Below are positions 1-10,688 of a stretch of 64,000 nucleotides of DNA, piece after piece. The stretch is taken from assembly GCF_032854445.1 (NCBI RefSeq), contig NC_088302.1, positions 58,198,237 through 58,262,236 of the forward strand, written 5' to 3'. The DNA comes from Liolophura sinensis. Taxonomy: Eukaryota; Mollusca; Polyplacophora; Chitonida; Chitonidae. Position 1 is the stretch's first letter. The number at the start of each line of letters is the position of its first letter. The position numbers and the translations under genes were made by a program. The notes beneath the pieces were generated by a model. It searched no databases, was not told where the DNA came from, and worked only from the letters and a program-made list of their open reading frames with translations.

Positions 1-2095
1 GCAGGAGTTAGTGGAGTGGACATCAGGGTGTTTGATGGGTGTCAGTGGAGTTGACATCAGTGTGTTTGACAGGTGTTAGGGGAGTGGACATGAGTGTGTT
101 TGATAGGTGTTAGTGGAATGTACATCAGTTATGTTTGATAGGTGTTAGTGGAGTTTACATCAGTGTGTTTAATAGGTGTTGGTGAATTGGACATCAGTGG
201 TGTTTGATAGGTGTTAGTGGAGTGGACATCAGTTGTGTTTGATAGGTGTTAGTGGAATGTACATCAGTTATGTTTGATAGGTGTTAGTGGAGTTTACATC
301 AGTGTGTTTAATAGGTGTTGGTGAATTGGACATCAGTGGTGTTTGATAGGTGTTAGTGGAGTGGACATCAGTTGTGTTTGACAGGTGTTAGTGGAGTGGA
401 CATCAGTTGTGTTTGATAGGTGTTAGTGGATTGGACATCAGTTGTGTTTGACAGGTGTTAGTGAAGTGGACATCAGATGTGTCTGATAGGTGTTAGTGAA
501 GTGGAAATCAGAGTTTTTGATAGGTGTTTGTGGAGTGGACATCAGCTGTGTTTGACAGGTGTTAGTGGAGCGGACAACAGTTGTGTTTGATAGGTGTTAG
601 TGGAGTGGACATCAGTTGTGTTTGATAGGTGTTACTGGAATGGATATCAGTTTTGTTTGACAGATGTTAGTGGAATACACATCAGTTGTGTTTGAAAGAT
701 GTTGGTAGAGTGGACATCAGTTGTGTTTGATAGGTGCTAGTAGTGTGGACATCAGTTGATTTTGTCAGGTGTTAGTTGAGTTGACATCAGCGTGTTTGGT
801 AGGTGTTGATGGAGTGGACATCAGTGTGTTTGATAGGTGTTAGTGAAGTGGACACATCAGTTTTCTTTGACAGGTGTTAGTGGAGTGGACATCAGTTTTG
901 TTTGATAGGTGTTAGTGGAGTTGACATCAGTTGTGTTTGATAGGTGTTAGCTGATTGGATATCACTTGAGTTTGACAGGTGTTAGTGGAATGGACATCAG
1001 TGTGTTTGATAGGTGTTAGTGGAGTGGACATCAGACGTGTTTTAGACGTGTTAGTGGAATGGACATCAGATGTGTTTGATAGGTGTTAGTGAAGTGGAAA
1101 TCAGTGTGTTTGATAGGTGTTTGTGGAGTGGACATCAGCTGTGTTTGACAGGTGTTAGTGGAGTGGACAACAGATTTGTTTGATAGATGTTACTGGAATG
1201 GACATCAGTTGTGTTTGACAGGTGTTAGAGGAATGGACATCAGTTGTGTTTGATAGGTGTTAGTGGAGTGGACATCAGTTGTGTTTGATAGGTGTTACTG
1301 GAATGGATATCAGTTTTGTTTGACAGATGTTAGTGGAATGGACATCAGTTGTGTTTGATAGATGTTGGTAGAGTGGACATCAGTTGTGTTTGATAGGTGC
1401 TAGTATTGTGGACATCAGTTGTTTTTGTCAGGTGTTAGTTGAGTTGACATCAGTGTGTTTGATAGGTGTTGATGGAGTAGACATCAGATGTGTTTGATAG
1501 GTGTTAGTGAAGTGGACATCAGTTTTCTTTGACAGGTGTTAGAGGAGTGGACATCAGTTTTGTTTGATAGGTGTTAGTGGAGTGGACATCAGTTGTGTTT
1601 GATAGGTGTTAGCCGATTGGATATCACTTGAGTTTGAAAGGTGTTAGTGGAATGGACATCAGTGTGTTTGATAGGTGTTAGTGGAGTGGACATCAGACGT
1701 GTTTTAGACGTGTTAGTGGAATGGACATCAGTTGTGTTTGACAGGTGTTAGTGGAGTGGACATCAGATGTGTTTGATAGGTGTTAGTAGAGTGGAAATCA
1801 GTTGTGTTTGATAGGTGCTGGTGGAGTGGAAATCAGTTGTGTTTGACAGGTGTTAGTGGGGTGGACATCTGTGTGTTTGGCAGGTGTTAGTGGAGTGGAC
1901 ATCAGTTGTCTTTGACAGGTGTTTGTGGAGTGGACATCAGTTGTGTTTGGCAGGTGTTAGTGGAGTGGACGTCTGTTGTGTTTAAAAGGTGTTAGTGGAG
2001 TGGACGTCAGTTGTGTTTGATAAGTGTTAGTGGAATGGACATCAGTTGTGTTTGATAGATGTTAGTGGAGTGGACGTCAGTTGTATTTGATAAGA
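1..2095. repeat. 35-bp tandem array with ~664-bp higher-order period
   Basis: About 60 degenerate copies of a roughly 35-bp unit containing TGATAGGTGTTAGTGGAGTG followed by GACATCAGTTG. Variant units recur at a fixed distance: the GGATATCACTTGAG variant near 954 and 1618, the GTGCTAGTA variant near 735 and 1399, and the CAGACGTGTTTTAGACGTG variant near 1032 and 1694. That gives a higher-order repeat of about 664 bp, or about 19 monomers. The array is cut by the left window edge. No gene is visible in it. Confidence 0.95.
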
Positions 2096-2244
2096 GATTT
2101 CCTTGGCGTCCAGAATCTTTGGAACTCATAACTGTGCCTAATTCCTTTTTATCTGGAGCTAGCGACTGTGTCGTCGCTATCGCCGATTCATCATGTTGAA
2201 TGAGATCGCCATGTTGGCTACTTGAACAGTTGCAAAGCCTGTGA

Positions 2245-2334
2245 TGGTTGACCACCATGATGCTGGCTGCCGTCGTATAAGTGAAACATTCTTGAGTACG
2301 GCGTAAAACACCAATCAAATAAATAAATAAATTC
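2245..2334 (+). mobile_element. SINE family A, 3' end fragment
   Basis: The 3' half of a tRNA-type SINE: TGCTGGCTGCCGTCGTATAA, then TTGAGTACGGCGTAAAACAC and an AAATAAATAAATAAA tail. The 5' part upstream (2100-2245) is too decayed to align. The tail orientation gives the + strand. Confidence 0.85.
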
Positions 2335-3830
2335 AAAGAAATGTTTCAAGCCAAACATATGCCTGTGACGTCATTCATGCCCTTTGAGTTCCAACAAGCC
2401 ATCGTAGAATCGAATGTTTTAAATGCATTTTACTCGGTTAGAAAAATTCTTAAATATAAATCAAATTATATTCTGGGACAGTGTTTAATGGTCTTTCATT
2501 GGAACTATATTCGATTTTAGTGTTTTCTTTGCCTGTAATTTCATCGCTGAATTATGTGAACAGTTACAATAAAAGCATTACTGAAATTCTCTTAATTGTT
2601 CTTGCTCTTTAAGAGGATATTGTGTATGATATAGATATTTCACAAATCAATTAAATCACAAACGAAAGTGCTGATCGGCCCTTTTGTCCTCTCTAAAACA
2701 GTTGTCATATTTTAGATGGTCCTTTTGTGTCCCAAGTTTGGTAGGCGATTTGAAGGTATCATACAATTCCTACTTTACTTCAGGATGTGACTTTCGTCAG
2801 TCCCGAAAGCCTAATGATACCTTCGCCACGATATGGCTGAAATATTGCCGATGTGGCGTTAAACCATAATCATTCATTCATTCTAATGATACCTCGCTCT
2901 TGCTCAAAAAGCTAGGCGCAGGGGTGAAAAAAATGAGACTGTTCTAAATGCATTTCGGCCTCGCTTTACATAACTCGGACATTTTAACTCTACAGCTCAA
3001 TCAACTTTCAAAGTGGTAATTAGAAATTTGAATATTTAGTTTTATATTTTGAGATCAGTATAAGCAAAACTCAAAGACATCTGTTCGGATGTATAAATAT
3101 ATCATGCTGCGTATAGCTGGCGAGGCTTCCTGGCACGTGAGCACGCGAGGCCGTTTGACCCAGTTTAGCTCGCACACCACAAGCCTAAGTCAGAGACCGG
3201 AACGACTGCGTCGGCACATCTAGCAATGTATACACACTTAAATCAATGTGTACAGATCCGGCTTAATAAAGAGATCTGGGGGGGTGAAGTCTCTCGACTG
3301 TATCGCACATGGTAGAACCATGCGGTAACAATAATCAACGGGAATGGTGCAGTCAATTAGCCAAAGGACCTGACCATTTAGGTTGGTGTTTTTTTCATCC
3401 ATTTGCAGTGGCTGCACGAATATACCTACTGCGATGTTAACTGTTAATAAGCAATATGAGGTCGCAATGGCCTAGTTTTCTTGCAGTGATTTTCCATTCA
3501 CCAGTACCAGCCTCACAGATGAAACTACATACATAACTCTAGCCGTGTTTAAGCCGTGCTGGGATCCCCTCGAGACAGAAGCCTTCATTAGACTTCTAAG
3601 CTCAAAGTAGAAGCCTATTGTTCATGCTCGCATTATTTCGTTAAAAACAACACGTGGTGCATCTGAAGTAGCCTGTGATGGGGGGTTGATATGTTCTGCT
3701 GGCCAGCCGAGGAGTTGCATGGTAAGCTAATAAAAATGTATCCTTGTCATAAATGCTGACGCTAAAGCTCATAATCATCTTGAAGATTAGCGTGAGCAGT
3801 AGAAAAAATATTCAGACCGTACTAGCACCT
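2335..3830. other. Non-coding stretch, no gene recognised
   Basis: AT-rich unique sequence with stops in all frames and no ORF resembling a known protein. It contains the short SINE tail at 2827-2883. Nothing else is recognised. Confidence 0.6.
2827..2883 (+). mobile_element. SINE tail, third family (GATGTGGCGTTAAACCATAA)
   Basis: Short 3' fragment reading CGATATGGCTGAAATATTGC, then GATGTGGCGTTAAACCATAA and a CATT-repeat tail. The same fragment recurs at 61427-61482. It shares the core 'GAAATATT...GCGTTAAAC' with the tails of the two main SINE families in this window. Confidence 0.7.
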
Positions 3831-4790
3831 TGTCTATGACACTAGACATATCGTGCGACCGTTCCATTCACACCTCACTAGGGCCATGTCAGTAACACTA
3901 GACACACCGTACCACCATGCTATTTACACCACACTAGTTCCATGCCAGTGACGCTGGGCATGCCGCACGGTCCTCCCATTTAAACCGCACTGACATCATG
4001 TCAGTGACACCAGATATACCACACGACCCTCATATTCACACCTCACTAGCGCCATGTCAATGACACTAAAGACATACCGAAACACCATCTCATTCACGCC
4101 GCACTAGCGTGATATCAGTGACACCAGACATACAACACGACCCTCCCATTCACACCTCACTAGCGCCATGTCAATAACACTAGGCATATCGTACCACCAT
4201 CCTATTTACAGCACACTAGCGCCATGTCAGTGACACTAGACATGTCGCACGACCCTCCCATTTACCCCGCACTAGCGTCATGCCAATGACCTCAGATATA
4301 CCACGCGACCCTCCCATTCACACCTCACTAGCACCTTGTCTATGACACCAGACATACCGCACTACCATCTCATTCAAGCCGCATTAGCGCCATGTCAGTG
4401 ACAACAGACATACAACACGACCCTCCCATTCATACCGCACTAGGGCCTTGTCAATGACACTAGACATGCCGTACGATCCTCCCATTTACACCTCACTAGC
4501 GCCATGTCAATGACACGACACATATCGTACCACCAGCCCATTTACAGCACACTAGCGCCATGTCAGTGACACTAGACATGTCGCACGACCCTCAGATTTA
4601 CACCGCACTAGCGTCATCTCAATGACACCAGACATACCATACGACCCTCCCATTTACAGCACACTAGCGCCATGTCAGTGACACTAGACATGTCGCATGA
4701 CCCTCAGATTTACACCGCACTAACGTCATCTCAATGACACCAGACATACAACACGACCCCTCCCACACTAGCGCCATACCAGTGACACTA
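3830..4790. repeat. ~56-bp tandem array
   Basis: About 16 copies of a 56-58 bp unit with the landmarks ACTAGCGCCATGTCAGTGAC, ACTAGACAT and ACGACCCTCCCATTTACACC. Copies differ by 10-20 percent. A second, unrelated array starts about 140 bp downstream. Confidence 0.93.
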
Positions 4791-4929
4791 CACATGCTGC
4801 ACCGCTCTCCCATGCACACCGCACAATCTCACACCTTTTCTTGGATATGGCTTGCACATAGCAGAGTGACACAGACATTGCACGTAATGGAGGTGCACAG
4901 GGGTTTCACAACAGCCTACAGCTCTCGCT

Positions 4930-6419
4930 GCACTGCATCCTGTGTCATACCTGTTAGGTAACATGCAGCTGTTGTCTGTCAGGTGTGTCACATGAACGCT
5001 GTTATCGCTAGAACATCATGACGTCTCCAGTCATACCTGTTAGTTTACATGCTGCTGTAGTCTGTCAGTTGTGTTACATGGATACTGTTATCGGTAGCTC
5101 TCCTCACAATCCATAGTCCCACCTGTTAGCTTACATGCTGCTGTAGTCTGCCAGGTGAGTTACATGAACACTGTTATCGTTATTACATCTTCACAGTCTA
5201 CAGTCATACCTGTTAGTTTACATGCTGCTGTGGTCTGTCAGGTGAGTTACATGAACACTGTTATCATTATTACTTCCCCACATTCTACAGTCATACCTGT
5301 TAGCTTACATGCTGCTGTGGTCTGTCAAGTGTGTCACATGAACACTGTTATCGTTATTACTTCCCCACATTCTACAGTCATACCTGTTAGCTTACATGCT
5401 GCTGTGGTCTGTCAGGTGTGTTACATGGACACTGTTATCGGTAGCTCTCCTCACAATCCATAGTCCCACCTGTTAGCTTACATGCTGCTGTAGTCTGCCA
5501 GGTGAGTTACATGAACACTGTTATCGTTATTACATCTTCACAGTCTACAGTCATAGCTGTTAGTTTACATGCTGCTGTGGTCTGTCAGGTGAATTACATG
5601 AACACTGTTATCGTTATTACTTCCCCACATTCTACAGTCATACCTGTTAGTTTACATGCTGCTGTGGTCTGTCAGGTGAATTACATGAACACTGTTATCG
5701 TTATTACTTCCCCACATTCTACAGTCATACCTGTTAGTTTACATGCTGCTGTGGTCTGTCAGGTGAGTTACATGAACACTGTTATCGTTATTACTTCCCC
5801 ACATTCTACAGTCATACCTGTTAGTTTACATGCTGCTGTGGTCTGTCAGGTGAGTTACATGAACACTGTTATCGTTATTACATCTTCACAGTCTACAGTC
5901 ATACCTGTTAGTTTACATGCTGCTGTGGTCTGTCAGGTGAGTTACATGAACACTGTTATCGTTATTACTTCCCCACATTCTACAGTCATACCTGTTAGTT
6001 TACATGCTGCTGTGGTCTGTCAGGTGAGTTACATGAACACTGTTATCGTTATTACTTCCCCACATTCTACAGTCATACCTGTTAGTTTACATGCTGCTGT
6101 GGTCTGTCAGGTGTGTCACATAAACACTGTTATCGTTATTACTTCCCCACATTCTACAGTCATACCTGTTAGTTTACATGCTGCTGTGGTCTGTCAGGTG
6201 TGTTACATGGACACTGTTATCGGTAGCACATCTTTTCACAATCCAAAGTCCCACCTGTTAGCTTAAATGCAGCTGTTGTCTGTAACGGGTGTTGCATGGA
6301 CACTGTTATCGCTAGCACATCCTTACAGTCTACAGTCATGCCTGTTAGCTTACACGCAACTTTTGTCTGTCAGGTGTGTTACATGAACACTGTTATCGCT
6401 AGCGCATCATCGCAGTCTA
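4930..6419. repeat. 87-bp tandem array, open on the + strand
   Basis: About 17 copies of an 87-bp unit (29 codons) with the landmarks CATACCTGTTAGTTTACATG, CTGCTGTGGTCTGTCAG and ACATGAACACTGTTATCG. Because 87 is divisible by three, one frame stays open for 254 codons at 5502-6266, but the product is a pure 29-residue repeat with no known domain. Several copies carry a perfect splice-donor consensus, CAG|GTGAGT. No flanking exon was found. Confidence 0.93.
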
Positions 6420-6420
6420 C

Positions 6421-6486
6421 AAGGGCCTCCGTGGCTCAGTTGGTTAGCGCGCTAGCACATGGTAATGACCCAGGGATCTCTTTTTC
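6421..6486 (+). mobile_element. SINE family A, tRNA-like head only
   Basis: GCCTCCGTGGCTCAGTTGG matches the tRNA-like head (A-box region) of the SINE that is near full length at 54921-55182. The copy stops soon after the GTAATGACCCAGG segment, so it lacks the 3' body and tail, which is unusual for a SINE. It sits exactly at the end of the 87-bp array. Confidence 0.85.
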
Positions 6487-6925
6487 CATGAACTTACTGA
6501 CTACTAGTGCAGGCTACTAGTGAGAGCAGTATATTAGGGCTATGTTATATATGTTATGTTATTATTTTGACCTTTCAGATTGCCTATATTAAGGTAAACC
6601 TGTTCATGTATTGTCTATTTGTGTCTGGGTATATCGACACCATTGTCTACTATGCCATGTTAACCCTTCATTACACACGTATATATCCGTCCTCCATTCT
6701 CTTTTGGCATTAAGCAGGGTTTCTACACAAGACCTGAATAGTTTCTCGATGCTGGACTGACGCCTGTGTTTATTGTCACACAAAACATTAGGCGAAGGTC
6801 ATTTACCCGTTTGATAAAAATGTTCTAGAAAACAGCAAGATAACACAACAGCCAGACATTATCTAACAATATTCTATAATGGCCTTAAATCCATGGGTAA
6901 AAGGTGAATGTAACAGGTATATCCA
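6487..6925. other. Non-coding spacer
   Basis: Unique AT-rich sequence between two tandem arrays. No recognisable coding or RNA feature. Confidence 0.5.
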
Positions 6926-7645
6926 GGTATGGTGATAGTGCCACACGTCGTCATTTACAAAACCGTGTAGAGCTAGGGAGGGTACCTCCAGCCCCACCTC
7001 CTCATTTACACAACCGTGCACAGCTAGGGAGGCTATCTCCAACCATACGTCGTCCTTTATACAACCGTATACAGCTAGGGAGAGTACCTCCAGCGGCACC
7101 ATCTTATTTACACAACTGTGTACAGCTAGGGAGGTTATCTCCAACCACACGTCGTCATTTACACAACCGTGCACAGCTAGGGAGAGTACCTCCAGTCCCA
7201 CCTCCTCATTTACACAACTGTGCACAGCTAAGGGGGGTACCATCAGCCCCACCTCCTCCTTTACACAACCGTGTACAGCCAGGGAGGCTATCTCCAACCA
7301 TACGTCGTCCTTTACACAACCGTGTACAGCGAGGGAGGGTACCTCCAGCCCCACCTCCTCATTTACACAACTGTGCACAGCTAGGGAGGTTATCTCCAAC
7401 CACACGTCGTCATTTATACAACCGTGTACAGCTAGGGAGAGTACCTCCAGCGGCACCATCTTATTTACACAACTGTGTACAGCTAGGAAGGCTATCTCTA
7501 GCGGCACCTCCTCAGTGACACACTCGTGTACAGCGAGGGAGGGTATCTTCAGCCGCGCCTCCTCATTTACATAGCTGTCAGGGTACCTCCAGCGGCTCCT
7601 CCTCATTTACACAATTGTGTACAGCGAGGAACGCTATCCTTTTAG
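6925..7645. repeat. 51-bp array with 102-bp dimeric order
   Basis: About 14 copies of a 51-bp unit built on TTTACACAACCGTGTACAGC and TAGGGAGG. Type A units (ACGTCGTC... TATCTCCAACC) and type B units (CCTCCTCA... GTACCTCCAGC) mostly alternate, giving a 102-bp dimer. The period is a multiple of three, so long frames stay open on both strands (6904-7518 + and 6863-7606 -). Both translate to simple 17-residue repeats, which I take as artefacts. Confidence 0.93.
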
Positions 7646-8510
7646 CACTCCTCAATGCAGTTATATGTGATTACTCACATAACATAATTTCAGTTGCTAA
7701 TATGGCATAGTTTGGTTTATATATGTATACGAATAATTTATTTGCAACGTAGAGATCTTGGCGGTATTTCGGTAGTGTCGTTGGTTGAAATCTAGACAAC
7801 GTCAGCAGGGAGAGCAATGTAGTCAATGTCAGTACGATGAAAACTTTTGATACATCAGCTTCTGTAGGCTTGTACACATTGTGGGCATTAGCCTCACATC
7901 ACAGGTAAATTAGGTCAGTTAAGATCGTACCTTGTTCGCCAGGTGAGTATTGACCTGCTCAGCAGGTAAACACTGTAAGTTTCATAGGCACGCACAGACG
8001 TGTTGTGTTTTGCCGTAAACTACTTAACAGGAAAGTACTAGTGATCGTTTCCGTTGTGACATGACAAGGCACTTCATCACATCTTCTTAGGATACGTTTG
8101 TAAGGCGGTAAGCCCTGCGGAGCTCCACACAGTCCAAGCACTGGTGAAAGATCGCCTTCGGTTTATCATAGCTGATCGCTACCTCTGTTAACTGGGCACA
8201 GTTGTTGTTGTTCTGATGGTTCATTGTGTTGTGTAACATCTATAAACCGTACGTGATGACACTGTAGTGGGTAGTATACGCTGATGACATTGGGCGTGAA
8301 ATATATTCAAGTACTCTAGTGTATACAAGGGACTATAGTTATCACTGGCCTACAGTATTGACATATAATTGAGCCATATACATCGTCATACTGTAAGTCA
8401 TTTAAATCAAGCTTGCGTTGAAATGTCAATGTTCTAAAAACAAATCGCACGTGAGATGATTGTAAGTTACGATGTATTGTCCGGGAATATAGACACCGAC
8501 TAGGTTCAAA
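7646..8510. other. Non-coding stretch, no gene recognised
   Basis: Unique sequence with only short ORFs. No protein family, RNA gene or transposon end recognised. Confidence 0.5.
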
Positions 8511-9450
8511 TGTGCACAGAGAGTTACTTAATGGTAATGCACATAGAGTTAATTAATGCTTATATACACAGAGAGTTACTTAATGCTAATGTATACAGAT
8601 TCACTTAATGCCAATGTTCATAGAGACTTATTTAATGCTAATATACACAGAGAGTTACTTAATGCTAATGTACACAGTTACTTAATGCTAATGTTCACAG
8701 CGAGTTAATGCTAATGTTCATAGAGAGTTACTTAATCCTAAAGTACACAGAGAGTTACTTAATGCTAATGTACACAGAGTTACTTAATGCTAATGTACAC
8801 AGAAAGTTACATAATGCTAATGTACACAGAAAGTTACATAATGCTAATGTACACAGAGAGTTACTTAATACTAGTGTACACAGAGAGCTACTTAATGCTA
8901 ATGTACACGGAGCGTTACTTAAGGCTGATGTACACTGAGTGATACTTAATGCTAATTTACACAAAGTTACTTAATGCTAATGTACACAGAGAGTTATTTA
9001 TGCTATTGTACACAGAGAGTTACTTAATGCTAATTTACACAGAAATTTTTTTATTTTTTTGATTGGTGTTTTACGCCGTACTCAAGAATATTTCACTTAT
9101 ACGACACCGGCCAGCATTATTGTGAGAGGAAACCGGACAGAGCCCGGAGGAAATCCCCGGCCATCCGCAGGTTGCTGGAGGACCTTGTACACAGAGAGTT
9201 ATTTAAAGCTAGCGTACACACAGAGTTACTTAATGGTAATGTGCACAGTTACTTAACGCTAATGTACACAGAGTTACTTAACGCTAATGTTGCTTAATTA
9301 AGAGTTACTTAATGGTAATGTGCACAGAGTTACTTAATGGTTATGTGCACAGAGTTACTTAATGCTAATATACACAGAGTTAGTTAATGCGAATGAACAG
9401 AGAGAGTTACTTGATGCTAATGTACAGAGCGAGTTACTTAATGCTCTGCC
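8510..9450. repeat. ~25-bp tandem array interrupted by a SINE
   Basis: About 30 copies of AGAGTTACTTAATGCTAATG followed by TACAC, with units of 20-29 bp. The array is split at 9049-9184 by an inverted SINE fragment and then resumes in the same phase of sequence (TTGTACACAGAGAGTTATTT), so the SINE inserted into an existing array. Confidence 0.93.
9049..9184 (-). mobile_element. SINE family A, inverted, 5'-truncated
   Basis: Reads as the reverse complement of the SINE 3' half: GATTGGTGTTTTACGCCGTA, then CTCAAGAATATTTCACTTAT, up to CCGGCCATCCGCAGGTTGCT. The T-rich block at its left is the complement of the A-rich tail. It is embedded in the 25-bp array. Confidence 0.9.
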
Positions 9451-10235
9451 TGCTTTTGGTCATACAATTTGCAGTCTATATCTAAACATCCTGTTTTAAA
9501 GTGTAGCCTTACGTTGAGGCTGTCACAAATATTAATTTCAAATACAATTAAAGCTTTCATCTCGCTCAGAACTTGCTTGATCCTCTTATCCTATATTCTG
9601 GCCCCATTTTCCTCACACTGCCAAAACGAGCAGCGCTATGTTTACTTTCCGGTACCCAAAACAGCCCAATCTTTCACATCTTTTCATGCAGAGTCTACGA
9701 GAAAGCGGGCTTTCAGTGAGATATCAGGTGATCTTGGTAGGAGAAGGCTGACACTATTTGAACAAGAAGTGTGTTCTGAATTGCCTGGCATTGTCAAGTG
9801 TCATTATCGGTAGCGGAGCTGGCATATCTGAGCAGAACCTGTGCGCATGCTAACTTGCAGGCAGGCATAACGCTGCAGAGTTGGCCGACCCAAATATCGC
9901 ACTTCCAAACTATATGGTAAGCACTTCTAATATATGAATTCAGCCAATTCTATTACTAAACGGAGTAAGTAAGTCCAGTTATACTCTAAATATTGTTTGT
10001 TTGTAATTTTGCTAGGGAGCTCATGTTTTGCTCATGTGTCGATATGTGCTGCAGTATTTTGTGTGTGTTATTATCCGCCATCGAAGAGCACTTCGGTTTA
10101 CTTGAGCATCACATTTTGAAAGTTTCATTTGTCAATCTTTGCTTTTTATATTTATTGAATTGACATTGTGTCAAGAATACTTGCTCTTTTGCACTGAAAT
10201 ATGTCAAATCTGGCTAATAAGTATTTAATACTTGA
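9450..10235. other. Unassigned stretch upstream of the transporter gene
   Basis: Contains an open frame at 9469-9813 (+, 114 codons) that resembles no family I know and has no clear coding bias. A non-coding leader exon of the transporter could lie here or further upstream, but no convincing donor/promoter pair stands out. Confidence 0.4.
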
Positions 10236-10400
10236 TTATTATGGTGGGACGAAACTGGGCAGAAACCCACGACCATCCGCAAGTTGTTGGTAGACCTTCC
10301 CACGTACGACGGAGAGGAAGACAGCATGAACTTGAGCTCACAGCAATCGCATTGCTGAGAGGCTCCTGAGCCATTGCGATGTGCTGGCGTGCTTACCCTC
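10236..10400 (-). mobile_element. SINE family A, inverted, tail missing
   Basis: Reverse complement of the SINE body: ATGGTGGGACGAAACTGGGC, then CGACCATCCGCAAGTTG, then GTACGACGGAGAGGAAG. It begins at the TTATGGTGGG segment and lacks the GGCGTAAAACACC tail. It lies about 170 bp upstream of the leader splice acceptor of the transporter gene. Confidence 0.85.
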
Positions 10401-10571
10401 CTCAGCCACGGAAGCACCCACAAAACCTCTTACCATTACGTTCACGAATCTGATTACAGCCATGCACCTTCTCACAAAATAAACTTACGACAAAACTTTC
10501 GAAAAGTTAATTTCAGATTGACAGATGTACTGTAATTACTGTCCTAAATGTTTGCGTGATGTTTGTTTCAG

Positions 10572-10601
10572 AAAGATCGGTTGTCTTAATTCTATATCAA
10601 G
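10572..10601 (+). other. 5' UTR part of the first coding exon
   Basis: The sequence GTTTGTTTCAG ending at 10571 is a good splice acceptor (pyrimidine tract plus AG) 30 bases before the start codon. This indicates that the first coding exon is internal and that a non-coding leader exon lies upstream. The leader was not located. Confidence 0.6.
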
Positions 10602-10688
10602 ATGGTTGTGCAGGTGGCAGAGTTAGCATGGGGAGACTATGTCACGATTGCAGTCTACTTCGTTGTTGTTCTCATTGTCGGCATGTGG
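10602..10688 (+). CDS. SGLT-like gene, coding exon 1 (residues 1-29)
   Basis: Starts at ATG and encodes the first membrane segment, ending [18 protein letters not shown], the SLC5 N-terminal helix. Donor TGG|GTACGT, phase 0. The ATG is the only in-frame start after the acceptor at 10571 and gives an N-terminus slightly shorter than vertebrate SGLTs. Confidence 0.92.

Noticed and set aside
5502-6266. 254-codon open frame
   Set aside because: It is a stop-free 87-bp tandem unit read in one frame. The product is a pure 29-residue repeat with no domain, signal or splice support.
6863-7606. Long frames on both strands (247 and 204 codons)
   Set aside because: Both are translations of the 51-bp array. 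Open frames on both strands at once argue for a repeat artefact.
9469-9813. 114-codon frame upstream of the transporter
   Set aside because: No family resemblance, no clear start context and no splice or codon-usage support. Kept only as an unassigned region.
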